Notes under the pieces: model-generated
Told to the model about the DNA's origin: nothing
Databases searched by the model: none
The model's input: only the letters and a program-made list of their open reading frames with translations
Position numbers and translations under genes: made by a program
NCBI RefSeq assembly: GCF_022370835.2
Contig: NZ_CP092365.1
Coordinates: 930,001-994,000 of the forward strand
DNA: 64,000 nt
Reading direction: 5' to 3'
Source of the DNA: Mycolicibacillus parakoreensis
GTDB taxonomy: Bacteria > Actinomycetota > Actinomycetes > Mycobacteriales > Mycobacteriaceae
In this document: piece after piece, positions 21,915 to 30,181 of the stretch
Layout: each line of letters opens with the position of its first letter
Numbering within the stretch: position 1 is the first letter of the stretch

Positions 21915-22478
21915 GTGCGATGGCCAGAGGAATGGATGGTGTGCGTCTACTGCGCGTCCGGGCCGACGCACCCGGAGCTGTTGACGCTGGCCGCGCAGGT
22001 CGGCACCGCGATCGCCGAACGGGGCTGGGCGCTGGTGTGGGGTGGCGGCAACGTCTCGGCGATGGGGGCGTTGGCCACCGCGGTGCGCGACCGCGGCGGG
22101 CGCACCGTCGGGGTGATCCCGGCCGCCCTCGTCGACCGGGAGGTCGCCGACGTCGACTCCGACGAGCTGATCGTCACCGAGACGATGCGCCAGCGCAAAC
22201 AACTCATGGAGGACCACGCCGACGCGTTCCTCACCCTGCCCGGCGGCATCGGCACGCTCGAGGAGCTCTTCGAGGCCTGGACCGCGGGTTATCTGGGCAT
22301 GCACGACAAACCGGTGGTGGTGCTCGACCCGACCGGACACTACGCCGGGCTCTGGCGGTGGCTGGCCGAGCTGGTCGATGCCGGCTACGTCTCCAAACAC
22401 GCCCTGGACCAACTGGTGATCGTCGACGACGTGGACGCGGCGTTGAGGGCCTGCGGCGCCCGGGCCGCGCGGGATTAG
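21915..22478 (+). CDS. LOG-family protein (cytokinin riboside 5'-monophosphate phosphoribohydrolase-like)
   Basis: 187 residues, the length of Rv1205, the M. tuberculosis LOG protein reported to release cytokinins. It has the family motifs VWGGGNVSAMGALA (nucleotide phosphate binding), TMRQRKQLMEDHAD and LPGGIGTLEELFEAW (catalytic PGGxGT-x2-E). It hydrolyses nucleoside 5'-monophosphates to free base and ribose phosphate. The GTG at 21915 is supported by leaderless spacing; the ATG at 21936, with GAGG five bases upstream, is an alternative that drops seven residues. Confidence 0.88.
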   Translation: MRWPEEWMVCVYCASGPTHPELLTLAAQVGTAIAERGWALVWGGGNVSAMGALATAVRDRGGRTVGVIPAALVDREVADVDSDELIVTETMRQRKQLMEDHADAFLTLPGGIGTLEELFEAWTAGYLGMHDKPVVVLDPTGHYAGLWRWLAELVDAGYVSKHALDQLVIVDDVDAALRACGARAARD

Positions 22479-22534
22479 GCTGACGGCAGGGCGGCCACCA
22501 GCCGGCGCGATACAGAGCGAAACGAGGAACAACC

Positions 22535-24313
22535 GTGTCCGAGCACGAATCGGCCGCACTGCCATCGGTGCGGCTGCGCGACATCGCGGTGCGGCTTCCC
22601 GCGCTGGTCCCCGACGTGCCGGTGATGCTGCGGGCCGCGGTGACCGGGCTGCGCGCCCAGCCGGGCACCGCGACCTCGATCGGCAAGGTCTTCCAGCAGC
22701 GGGCGGCGCGCTACAGCGACCGGGTCTTCCTGCGGTTCGAAGACACCCGGCTGACCTACGGCGAAGCCAACGCCGCGGTCAACCGGTACGCCGCGGTGCT
22801 CGCCGGCCGCGGCGCCGGCCGCGGCGACGTCGTCGGGATCATGCTGCGCAACTCGCCGAACGCGGTGCTGATGATGTTGGCGGCGGCCAAATGCGGGGCG
22901 ATCGCCGGGATGGTCAACTACCACCAGCAAGGTGAGGTGCTCGCCCACAGTCTCGGCCTGCTCGACGCCAAGGTGCTGGTCACCGAGACCGACCTGGTCA
23001 GCGCCGTCGCCGACTGCGATGCGCCCGGTCCCGACCCGCTGACCATCGACGAGCTGGTGGCCGCCGCCGCCACCGAGTCCCCGGTCAACCCCGCGTCGGT
23101 GAACGCGGTGCGGGCAGGCGAACCCGCGTTCTACATCTTCACCTCGGGCACCACCGGCTTCCCCAAGGCGAGCGTGATGAGCCATCAGCGCTGGCTGCGG
23201 GCGCTCACCGCGTTCGGCGGACTGGGCCTGCGGCTGCACGGCGGCGACACCCTGTACTGCGCGCTGCCGCTGTATCACAACAACGCGTTGACGGTGGCGC
23301 TGTCGTCGGTGCTGGTCTCCGGGGCGACCCTGGCGCTGGACCGGTCGTTCTCGGCGTCGCGGTTCTGGGATCGGGTCATCGCCGCCGACGCCACCGCCTT
23401 CGTCTACATCGGGGAGATCTGCCGCTACCTGCTCAACCAACCGCCCAAGCCGACCGATCGGGCCCACAAGGTGCGCGTCGTCTGCGGCAATGGTCTGCGC
23501 CCGGAGATCTGGGACGAGTTCGCCGAGCGGTTCGCCATCCCGCGCATCTGCGAGTTCTACGGCGCCAGCGAAGGCAACGCCGCGTTCATCAACATGTTCA
23601 ACCTGCCGCGCACCGCCGGGTTCGCGCCGATGCCGCTGGCCTACGTCGACTACGACCCCGAGACCGGCGAGCCGGTGCGCGGGCCCGACCACCGGGTGCG
23701 CCGGGTCACCGGCGGGCAGCCGGGGCTGCTGCTCAGCCCGGTGAACCGGCTGTCACCGTTCGACGGCTACACCGAGCCGGAGGCCACCGAGAAGAAGCTG
23801 GTCCGCAACGCGTTCAAGGACGGCGACTGCTGGTTCAACACCGGCGACCTGATGACCCCGCAGGGCATGTCCCACGCCGCGTTCGCCGACCGGCTCGGTG
23901 ACACCTTCCGCTGGAAGGGCGAGAACGTCGCCACCACCGAGGTCGAGGGCGCGCTCACCGAGTACGACGCCGTCGAGGAGTGCGCGGTCTTCGGTGTCGA
24001 GGTCCCGCGCACCGGCGGTCGCGCCGGCATGGCCGCGCTGAAACTGCGCGACGGCGCCGAGTTCGACGGCAAGGCGCTGGCCGATGTCGTCTACGACCTG
24101 CTGCCGCCGTACGCGATGCCGCTGTTCGTGCGGCTGGTCGACACCATGGCGCACACCACCACCTTCAAAAGCCGCAAGGTCGAGTTGCGGGAGCAGGCCT
24201 ACGGCCCGGACGTGACCGATCCGCTGTTCGTGCTGGCCGGCCGCGCGGACGGCTACGTGCCGTTCTACCCCGCGTTCGCCGAGGACGTCGCGGCCGGCAC
24301 CCGGCCGGTTTAG
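22535..24313 (+). CDS. fadD6: Very-long-chain acyl-CoA synthetase FadD6
   Basis: 592 residues of the FATP/very-long-chain acyl-CoA synthetase group. The AMP loop is FYIFTSGTTGFPKASVMSH, followed by EFYGASEGN, FNTGDLMT and the FATP-like segment RLGDTFRWKGENVATTEVE. Equivalent to Rv1206. Activates fatty acids for degradation or lipid assembly. Ribosome site GAGGAAC precedes the GTG. A TAGGCT -10 candidate at 22476-22481 overlaps the LOG stop codon, so fadD6 may have its own promoter. folP2 begins five bases after the stop. Confidence 0.93.
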   Translation: MSEHESAALPSVRLRDIAVRLPALVPDVPVMLRAAVTGLRAQPGTATSIGKVFQQRAARYSDRVFLRFEDTRLTYGEANAAVNRYAAVLAGRGAGRGDVVGIMLRNSPNAVLMMLAAAKCGAIAGMVNYHQQGEVLAHSLGLLDAKVLVTETDLVSAVADCDAPGPDPLTIDELVAAAATESPVNPASVNAVRAGEPAFYIFTSGTTGFPKASVMSHQRWLRALTAFGGLGLRLHGGDTLYCALPLYHNNALTVALSSVLVSGATLALDRSFSASRFWDRVIAADATAFVYIGEICRYLLNQPPKPTDRAHKVRVVCGNGLRPEIWDEFAERFAIPRICEFYGASEGNAAFINMFNLPRTAGFAPMPLAYVDYDPETGEPVRGPDHRVRRVTGGQPGLLLSPVNRLSPFDGYTEPEATEKKLVRNAFKDGDCWFNTGDLMTPQGMSHAAFADRLGDTFRWKGENVATTEVEGALTEYDAVEECAVFGVEVPRTGGRAGMAALKLRDGAEFDGKALADVVYDLLPPYAMPLFVRLVDTMAHTTTFKSRKVELREQAYGPDVTDPLFVLAGRADGYVPFYPAFAEDVAAGTRPV

Positions 24314-24318
24314 CGCAG

Positions 24319-25215
24319 GTGAGCGGGGAGCAGAGCGCGGTGCCGGCGACGCTGTGCGGGCGCCCGGTCGCCGGGGACCGGGCGCTGATCATGGCGATCG
24401 TCAACCGGACCCCGGACTCGTTCTACGACCGGGGCGCGACCTTCGCCGACGACGCCGCCCGGTCGGCGGCCGACCGGGCGATCGCCGAGGGCGCCGACGT
24501 CATCGACGTCGGCGGGGTCAAGGCCGGGCCCGGCGAGGTGGTCGACGCCGACACCGAGATCGCGCGGGTGGTGCCGTTCATCGAATGGTTGCGGTCACGG
24601 CACCCCGATCAGCTGATCAGCGTGGACACCTGGCGCTCCGAGGTGGCCAAACAGGCCTGCGCCGCCGGTGCCGACTTGATCAACGACACCTGGGCCGGCG
24701 CCGATCCGCAGCTGCCGGCGGTGGCCGCGGAGTTCGGCGTCGGGCTGGTGTGCTCGCACACCGGGGGCGCGCTGCCGCGCACCCGACCGTTCCGGGTCAG
24801 CTACGGCACCAGCACCCGCGGTGTGGTCGATGCGGTGATCACCGAGGTCACCGCGGCGGCGCAGCGCGCCGTGGCCGCCGGGGTGCGCCGCGACCGGGTG
24901 CTGATCGACCCCACCCACGATTTCGGCAAGAACACGTTCCACGGGTTAGCGTTGTTGCGTCATCTAGGCGACCTTGTTAAAACCGGGTGGCCCGTGCTGA
25001 TGGCGCTGAGCAACAAAGATTTCATCGGCGAGACGTTGGGTGTGGGCGTGGACGAACGGCTGGAGGGCACCTTGGCGGCCACCGCACTGGCCGCCGATGC
25101 CGGTGCCCGGATGTTCCGGGTGCACGAGGTCGGGCCCACCCGGCGGGTGTTGGAGATGGTGGCCTCCATCGGCGGTGAGCGCCCCCCGACACGCACGGTG
25201 AGGGGATTGGCATGA
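24319..25215 (+). CDS. folP2: Dihydropteroate synthase homologue FolP2
   Basis: 298-residue TIM-barrel protein of the DHPS family: MAIVNRTPDSFYDRG at the N-terminus, DVGGVKAGPGE, ISVDTWRSEVA, LINDTW and the C-terminal MFRVHEVGPTRRVLEMV. It matches Rv1207, the second DHPS paralogue, which has been reported to lack detectable synthase activity, so a true folate role is doubtful. The GTG is five bases after fadD6, and its stop overlaps the gpgS ATG. The conserved pairing with gpgS is typical of mycobacteria. Confidence 0.9.
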   Translation: MSGEQSAVPATLCGRPVAGDRALIMAIVNRTPDSFYDRGATFADDAARSAADRAIAEGADVIDVGGVKAGPGEVVDADTEIARVVPFIEWLRSRHPDQLISVDTWRSEVAKQACAAGADLINDTWAGADPQLPAVAAEFGVGLVCSHTGGALPRTRPFRVSYGTSTRGVVDAVITEVTAAAQRAVAAGVRRDRVLIDPTHDFGKNTFHGLALLRHLGDLVKTGWPVLMALSNKDFIGETLGVGVDERLEGTLAATALAADAGARMFRVHEVGPTRRVLEMVASIGGERPPTRTVRGLA

Positions 25216-26189
25216 CGACATCGGACCTGGCCGCCGGCAACGGCGGCGTCGGTGCCGTCGGCCCGATCACCACCCGCCCCGGCGACACCTGGCTGGGCGG
25301 GCGCAGCTGGCGGCGGCCGACGTGGACCATCGCCGAACTGGAGGCCGCCAAGGCGGGACGCACGATCTCGGTGGTGCTGCCCGCGCTCAACGAGGAAGCC
25401 ACCATCGAGTCGGTCATCGACAGCATCACCCCGGTGGTCGGTGGGCTGGTCGACGAGCTGATCGTGCTGGACTCCGGATCCACCGACGACACCGAGATCC
25501 GCGCGATCGCCGCCGGGGCCCGGGTGGTCACCCGTGAGCAGGCACTGCCGGAGATGGCGCCACGGCCCGGCAAGGGCGAGGCGCTGTGGCGCTCGCTGGC
25601 GGCCACCGGGGGCGACATCGTCGTGTTCGTCGACTCCGATCTGATCGACCCCGACCCGATGTTCGTGCCCCGGCTGGTGGCGCCGCTGCTGCTCGACGAC
25701 GGCATCCACCTGGTGAAAAGTTTCTACCGCCGGCCGTTGAAGGTCGCCGGCGGTGAGGACGCCAACGGCGGGGGCCGGGTCACCGAGCTGGTGGCGCGTC
25801 CGCTGCTGGCCGCGCTGCGCCCGGAGCTGAGCTGCGTTCTGCAACCGCTGGGCGGCGAATACGCCGGCAGCCGGGAGCTGTTGACCTCGGTGCCGTTCGC
25901 CCCCGGCTACGGGGTGGAGATCGGGCTGCTGGTCGACACCTACGACCGGCTCGGCCTGGAGGCGATCGCCCAGGTCAATCTCGGCGTGCGGGCCCACCGC
26001 AACCGGGCACTGGCCGACCTGGGCGCGATGAGCCGCCAGGTCATCGCCACGTTGCTGTCGCGCTGCGGGATCGCCGACTCCGGGCGGGAACTCACCCAGT
26101 TTCTCGCCAACCAGCACGGGTATCTGGCCCGCCCGACGCCGGTGTCGTTGGACGACCGGCCCCCGATGAACACACTGCGCCCGCGCTGA
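25212..26189 (+). CDS. gpgS: Glucosyl-3-phosphoglycerate synthase GpgS
   Basis: 325-residue GT81 glycosyltransferase that joins glucose from NDP-glucose to 3-phosphoglycerate, the first committed step of methylglucose lipopolysaccharide synthesis. The N-terminal fold carries VVLPALNEEATIESV, and the metal-binding DSD motif is in VVFVDSDLIDPDP. RPLLAALRPELSC and QPLGGEYAGSRE are strongly conserved substrate-site segments. Equivalent to Rv1208. ATG overlaps folP2 by four bases; GAGGGG lies six bases upstream. Confidence 0.95.
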   Translation: MTTSDLAAGNGGVGAVGPITTRPGDTWLGGRSWRRPTWTIAELEAAKAGRTISVVLPALNEEATIESVIDSITPVVGGLVDELIVLDSGSTDDTEIRAIAAGARVVTREQALPEMAPRPGKGEALWRSLAATGGDIVVFVDSDLIDPDPMFVPRLVAPLLLDDGIHLVKSFYRRPLKVAGGEDANGGGRVTELVARPLLAALRPELSCVLQPLGGEYAGSRELLTSVPFAPGYGVEIGLLVDTYDRLGLEAIAQVNLGVRAHRNRALADLGAMSRQVIATLLSRCGIADSGRELTQFLANQHGYLARPTPVSLDDRPPMNTLRPR

Positions 26190-26236
26190 GGACCCGTTCT
26201 GCGGCCCCGCCGCGCCGATAGGGCACTATCGAGGGC

Positions 26237-26629
26237 GTGACGTTGGTGCTGCTCTACACGCTGGTGCTGGTGTTGCTGGCGGCCGTGCTGTTCGGTCTGG
26301 TCAGCCTGCTGTTCGGCCGCAGCGAACCCCTTCCGCCGTTGCCGGCGGGAACCACCGCCACCGTGCTGCCCGCCTCCGGGGTGACCGGCGCCGACGTCGA
26401 TGCGGTCAAGTTCACCCAGGTGCTGCGCGGCTACAAAACCAGCGAGGTCGACTGGGTGCTCGACCGGCTCGGCCAAGAACTCGACCTGCTGCGCGGTCAA
26501 CTCGCCGCCGTGCAGGCCGGGCAGGCCGACGACCCGGCCGTGCAGGCCCGGCAGACCGAGAACGCCGGGGGAGCCGGGGCCGCTGCGCCCGCCGAGCAGG
26601 ACGGTAGCGACAGCCCGGCCCCGTCGTGA
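26237..26629 (+). CDS. Membrane-anchored DivIVA-domain-like protein
   Basis: 130 residues, equivalent to Rv1209. An N-terminal membrane helix (about 2-24: VLLYTLVLVLLAAVLFGLV) is followed by a Pro-rich stretch and then VKFTQVLRGYKTSEVDWVLDRLGQEL, the short DivIVA motif in which a GYxxxEVD element recurs. The end is Gln/Ala-rich and probably coiled or disordered. A role at the cell pole or septum is possible but unproven. GTG start. Its stop overlaps the tag GTG. Confidence 0.8.
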   Translation: MTLVLLYTLVLVLLAAVLFGLVSLLFGRSEPLPPLPAGTTATVLPASGVTGADVDAVKFTQVLRGYKTSEVDWVLDRLGQELDLLRGQLAAVQAGQADDPAVQARQTENAGGAGAAAPAEQDGSDSPAPS

Positions 26630-27246
26630 CCGCGCCGCCGGCGGCGCACCGCCCGGCCGACGACGGCCTGATCCGGTGCGACTGGGCCAGCGGGCTGCGC
26701 GGGGTCGGCGCTGAGCTCTACCGCGACTATCACGACCGGGAGTGGGGCCGCCCGGTGCGCGACGGAACCGCGCTGTTTGAACGGATGAGCCTGGAGGCCT
26801 TCCAAAGTGGGCTGTCGTGGCTGACGATCCTGCGGAAACGGGAGAACTTCCGCCGGGCCTTCGACGGCTTCCGGGTCGCGTCGGTCGCCGGGTTCACCGC
26901 CGCCGACGTGCAGCGTCTGCTGGCCGATCCGGGCATCGTGCGCAACCGCGCCAAGATCGCCGCGACCATCCACAACGCCCGCCTGGTCGCCGCGCTCGAC
27001 TCGCCGGCGCAGCTGGCCGAGCTGCTGTGGTCGTTCGCCCCGCCGCCCGGCCGCCGGCGTCCGGTGACCCACGCCGAGATCCCGGCGCGCACCGCGGAAT
27101 CGACCGCCATGGCCACCGAACTGCGCCGCCGCGGGTTCCGTTTCGTCGGGCCCACCACCGCCTACGCGCTGATGCAGGCGACCGGAATGGTCGATGACCA
27201 TCTGCGTGACTGCTGGGTGCCGCCGCAGCGATGCCGATCACATTAG
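26626..27246 (+). CDS. tag: DNA-3-methyladenine glycosylase I
   Basis: Base-excision repair enzyme that removes 3-methyladenine, 206 residues. Family signatures are IRCDWA near the N-terminus, YHDREWGRP, the LEAFQSGLSWLTIL helix and FRFVGPTTAYALMQATGMVDDH, with the helix-hairpin-helix fold and the C-terminal zinc ligands. Equivalent to Rv1210 (tagA). Four-base overlap with the preceding gene places it in the same operon. Confidence 0.92.
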   Translation: MTAPPAAHRPADDGLIRCDWASGLRGVGAELYRDYHDREWGRPVRDGTALFERMSLEAFQSGLSWLTILRKRENFRRAFDGFRVASVAGFTAADVQRLLADPGIVRNRAKIAATIHNARLVAALDSPAQLAELLWSFAPPPGRRRPVTHAEIPARTAESTAMATELRRRGFRFVGPTTAYALMQATGMVDDHLRDCWVPPQRCRSH

Positions 27247-27310
27247 AGCCGGGTCCTGAACACCCGTCGACCCCGATAGGGAACAATGGAGGGACAAAGT
27301 GGCGCGTGAC

Positions 27311-27346
27311 CGCCGGACGTGTTGGCCGTGGGGGCCGCGTCCGGCG
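27311..27346 (+). promoter_or_regulatory. GC-rich stem-loop in the leader of the DUF3117 gene
   Basis: CGCCGGACG (27311-27319) pairs perfectly with CGTCCGGCG (27338-27346) around an 18-base loop that itself contains GGCC repeats able to pair. It ends 32 bases before the ATG and 18 bases before the GGAGGG ribosome site. No U-run follows, so it is more likely a leader structure than a terminator of tag, though either is possible. Confidence 0.5.
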
Positions 27347-27378
27347 GATCAACCGGCATAGCTTGGAGGGAGCACTCG

Positions 27379-27546
27379 ATGGCGGCTATGAAGCCCCGGA
27401 CCGGCGACGGTCCACTGGAAGCGACCAAGGAGGGGCGCGGCATCGTGATGCGGGTACCGCTGGAGGGCGGCGGTCGCCTCGTCGTCGAGTTGACCCCCGA
27501 CGAAGCGGCCGCCCTGGGTGACGAACTCAAAAACGTCACCGGCTGA
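27379..27546 (+). CDS. DUF3117 small conserved protein (Rv1211-like)
   Basis: 55 residues: MAAMKPRTGDGPLEATKEGR is followed by IVMRVPLEGGGRLVVELTPDEAAALGDELK. This tiny family is almost invariant in actinobacteria. The M. tuberculosis homologue Rv1211 has been described as calmodulin-like. The ATG at 27379 is preferred over an upstream in-frame start (27319) because GGAGGGAG lies about eight bases before it and the family begins at MAAMKPR. It converges on glgM with an 18-base gap. Confidence 0.9.
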   Translation: MAAMKPRTGDGPLEATKEGRGIVMRVPLEGGGRLVVELTPDEAAALGDELKNVTG

Positions 27547-27564
27547 TCCTCCACCCGTCGTCGG

Positions 27565-28734
27565 CTATCCGCACAGTGTGCGGTAAATCTGGAAGGTCTC
27601 CGCGGCGCTGCGCGCCCACGAGAACCGTTCGATGCAGCGCTGCCGGCCCGCGCGGCCGAACTCGCGCGCGGTGGCCGGATCGGCGACCAGCGCGTTGACG
27701 GCATCGGCCAGCCGTGCGGCATAACCGGGGACGTCGGGGCCGTAGTGCACCAACGTGCCGGTGACGCCGTCGGCGACCACCTCGGGGATGCCCCCCACGT
27801 CGGAGGCGACCACCGCGGTCTCGCACGCCATCGCTTCGAGGTTGACGATGCCCAGCGGCTCATACACCGACGGGCAGACGAACACGGTTGCCGCCGACAG
27901 GATTTGGCGAACCCGGTCGGTCGACAGCATCTCCGGTAGCCAGAACACCCCGTCGCGTTCGGTGGTCAGCTCGTCGACGGCCACCGAGACCTCCGCGGCG
28001 ATCTCCGGGGTGTCGGGGGCGCCGGCCGCGAGGACCAGCTGAACCTGCGGGGCGAACCGGTGGGCGGCGGCCAGCAACTCGGTGACGCCCTTCTGGCGGG
28101 TGATCCGGCCGACGAACGCCACGATCGGGCGCGCCGGATCCACCCCCAGTTCGGCCAGTAGCGGCGCACGCGGTTGCCCGTCGTCGAAGCGCACCGGCGC
28201 CCAGGTGTCGGCGTCGATCCCGTTGTGCACCACGTGGACGGTGGCCGGATCCAGCGACGGGTAGACCCGCAGGACGTCGTCGCGCATGCTCGCGCTCACC
28301 GCGATGATCGCGTCGGCGTGCTGGGCGGCGGTCCGCTCCACCCACGACGACACGTGGTAGCCGCCGCCGAGTTGCTCGGCCTTCCACGGTCGCAACGGTT
28401 CCAGCGAGTGCGCGGTGAGCACGTGCGGGATGTCGTAGAGCAGCGCGGCCAGGTGCCCCGCCAGCCCGGTGTACCAGGTGTGGGAGTGCGCCACCGCGGC
28501 CGACGACGCGGCGTCGGCCATCGCCAGATCCGCGGAGAGCGTGGCCAACGCCGGGTTCGCGCCCCGCAACGCCGGGTCGGGCCCGTGGACGAACGCGTCC
28601 GGGCGGGGCGCGCCCATGCAGTGCACATCGACCTCGCAGAGATGACGCAGCTGGGCGACGAGTTCGGTGACGTGCACCCCGGCGCCGCCGTACACCTCCG
28701 GCGGATACTCCCGCGTCATCATTGCCACCCGCAT
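27565..28734 (-). CDS. glgM: Maltose-1-phosphate synthase GlgM (GT4 glycosyltransferase)
   Basis: 389 residues, equivalent to Rv1212c, once called glgA. Uses ADP-glucose and glucose 1-phosphate to form maltose 1-phosphate for the GlgE alpha-glucan pathway. The GT-B fold is seen in [32 protein letters not shown] (phosphate binding) and the E-x7-E motif in [13 protein letters not shown]. It diverges from glgC, which makes its ADP-glucose donor. ATG seven bases after TACCGT, indicating leaderless mRNA. Confidence 0.94.
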   Translation of the reverse strand: MRVAMMTREYPPEVYGGAGVHVTELVAQLRHLCEVDVHCMGAPRPDAFVHGPDPALRGANPALATLSADLAMADAASSAAVAHSHTWYTGLAGHLAALLYDIPHVLTAHSLEPLRPWKAEQLGGGYHVSSWVERTAAQHADAIIAVSASMRDDVLRVYPSLDPATVHVVHNGIDADTWAPVRFDDGQPRAPLLAELGVDPARPIVAFVGRITRQKGVTELLAAAHRFAPQVQLVLAAGAPDTPEIAAEVSVAVDELTTERDGVFWLPEMLSTDRVRQILSAATVFVCPSVYEPLGIVNLEAMACETAVVASDVGGIPEVVADGVTGTLVHYGPDVPGYAARLADAVNALVADPATAREFGRAGRQRCIERFSWARSAAETFQIYRTLCG

Positions 28735-28741
28735 ACCGCAA

Positions 28742-28747
28742 ACGGTA
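28742..28747 (-). promoter_or_regulatory. -10 box (TACCGT) of glgM, leaderless spacing
   Basis: Minus-strand TACCGT is seven bases from the glgM ATG at 28734. Confidence 0.5.
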
Positions 28748-28821
28748 GTGGTCGCCGGGCTCGGTGGCGCGCCGGCCGCGGGGCAACAGCCGCATCGCTG
28801 GCAGCCGCGCCCGGGGGCCGA

Positions 28822-28827
28822 TAGGTT
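28822..28827 (+). promoter_or_regulatory. -10 box (TAGGTT) of glgC, leaderless spacing
   Basis: TAGGTT is seven bases from the glgC ATG at 28835. With the opposing glgM box 74 bases away, the pathway's two genes share one short divergent control region. Confidence 0.55.
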
Positions 28828-28834
28828 TAAAGCC

Positions 28835-30049
28835 ATGAGGGAAGCGCCACATGTGCTCGGCATCGTGCTGGCCGGCGGGGAGGGCAAGCGGCTGTATCCA
28901 CTCACTGCAGACCGGGCGAAGCCGGCGGTGCCGTTCGGCGGCGCCTACCGGTTGATCGACTTCGTGCTGTCCAATCTGGTGAATGCGCGGCTGCTGCGGA
29001 TCTGCGTGCTCACCCAGTACAAGTCGCACTCGCTGGACCGCCACATCTCGCAGAACTGGCGGTTGAGCGGCCTGGCCGGGGAGTACATCACCCCGGTGCC
29101 GGCCCAGCAGCGGCTGGGGCCGCGCTGGTACACCGGCTCGGCCGACGCGATCTACCAGTCGCTGAACCTGATCTTCGACGAGGACCCCGACTACATCGTC
29201 GTTTTCGGCGCCGACCACGTCTACCGGATGAATCCCGCGCAGATGGTGCGCTTCCACGTCGACAGCGGCGCGGGGGCCACCGTCGCCGGCATCCGGGTGC
29301 CGCGCGCGGAGGCCTCGGCGTTCGGGTGCATCGACGCCGACGAGTCCGGCCGCATCCGCCAGTTCATCGAGAAGCCCGCCGATCCGCCGGGCACCCCCGA
29401 CGACCCCGAGGTCAGCTACGTCTCGATGGGCAACTACATCTTCACCACCAAGGTGCTCGTCGACGCGATCTGCGCCGACGCCGACGACGACCACTCCGAC
29501 CACGACATGGGCGGCGACATCATCCCCCGGTTGGTGGCCGACGGGATGGCCGCGGTCTACGACTTCTCCGACAACGAGGTGCCCGGGGCCACCGACCGCG
29601 ATCGCGGCTACTGGCGCGACGTCGGCACCCTCGACGCCTTCTACGACGCCCACATGGACCTGGTGTCGGTGCATCCGGTGTTCAACCTGTACAACCAGCG
29701 CTGGCCGATCCGCGGGGCCACCGAGAACCTCGCGCCGGCCAAGTTCGTCAACGGCGGATCCGCACAGGAATCGGTGGTCGGTGCCGGCAGCATCATCTCG
29801 GCGGCGTCGGTGCGCAACTCGGTGCTGTCGTCGAACGTGGTGATCGGGGACGGCGCGATCGTGGAGGGATCGGTGATCATGCCCGGCGCCCGGGTGGGCC
29901 GCGGCGCGGTGGTGCGCCATGCCGTGCTGGACAAAAACGTGGTGGTCGGGCCGGGGGAGATGGTCGGCGTCGATCTGGAGAAGGACCGGGACCGGTTCGC
30001 GATCAGTGCCGGAGGTGTGGTCGCGGTCGGCAAAGGGGTGTGGATCTGA
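28835..30049 (+). CDS. glgC: Glucose-1-phosphate adenylyltransferase GlgC
   Basis: ADP-glucose pyrophosphorylase, 404 residues, the same length as Rv1213. N-terminal nucleotidyltransferase: [26 protein letters not shown] split over two motifs, FGADHVYRM with the catalytic Asp, and FIEKP for glucose 1-phosphate binding. A C-terminal left-handed beta-helix (about 295-400) carries [13 protein letters not shown] hexapeptide repeats. Supplies ADP-glucose to the divergent GlgM. Confidence 0.96.
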   Translation: MREAPHVLGIVLAGGEGKRLYPLTADRAKPAVPFGGAYRLIDFVLSNLVNARLLRICVLTQYKSHSLDRHISQNWRLSGLAGEYITPVPAQQRLGPRWYTGSADAIYQSLNLIFDEDPDYIVVFGADHVYRMNPAQMVRFHVDSGAGATVAGIRVPRAEASAFGCIDADESGRIRQFIEKPADPPGTPDDPEVSYVSMGNYIFTTKVLVDAICADADDDHSDHDMGGDIIPRLVADGMAAVYDFSDNEVPGATDRDRGYWRDVGTLDAFYDAHMDLVSVHPVFNLYNQRWPIRGATENLAPAKFVNGGSAQESVVGAGSIISAASVRNSVLSSNVVIGDGAIVEGSVIMPGARVGRGAVVRHAVLDKNVVVGPGEMVGVDLEKDRDRFAISAGGVVAVGKGVWI

Positions 30050-30181
30050 GTCCTCAGCCGTCGATCCCGGGATAAACATTCGCACGTGTGCATGTATGCT
30101 GATTGCGGGTGATGCCGACGACACCACCGAGGAGTGAGGCGATCGGCGGCCACGGTGCCGCCGTCGCGGTGGGGAGGAGCT

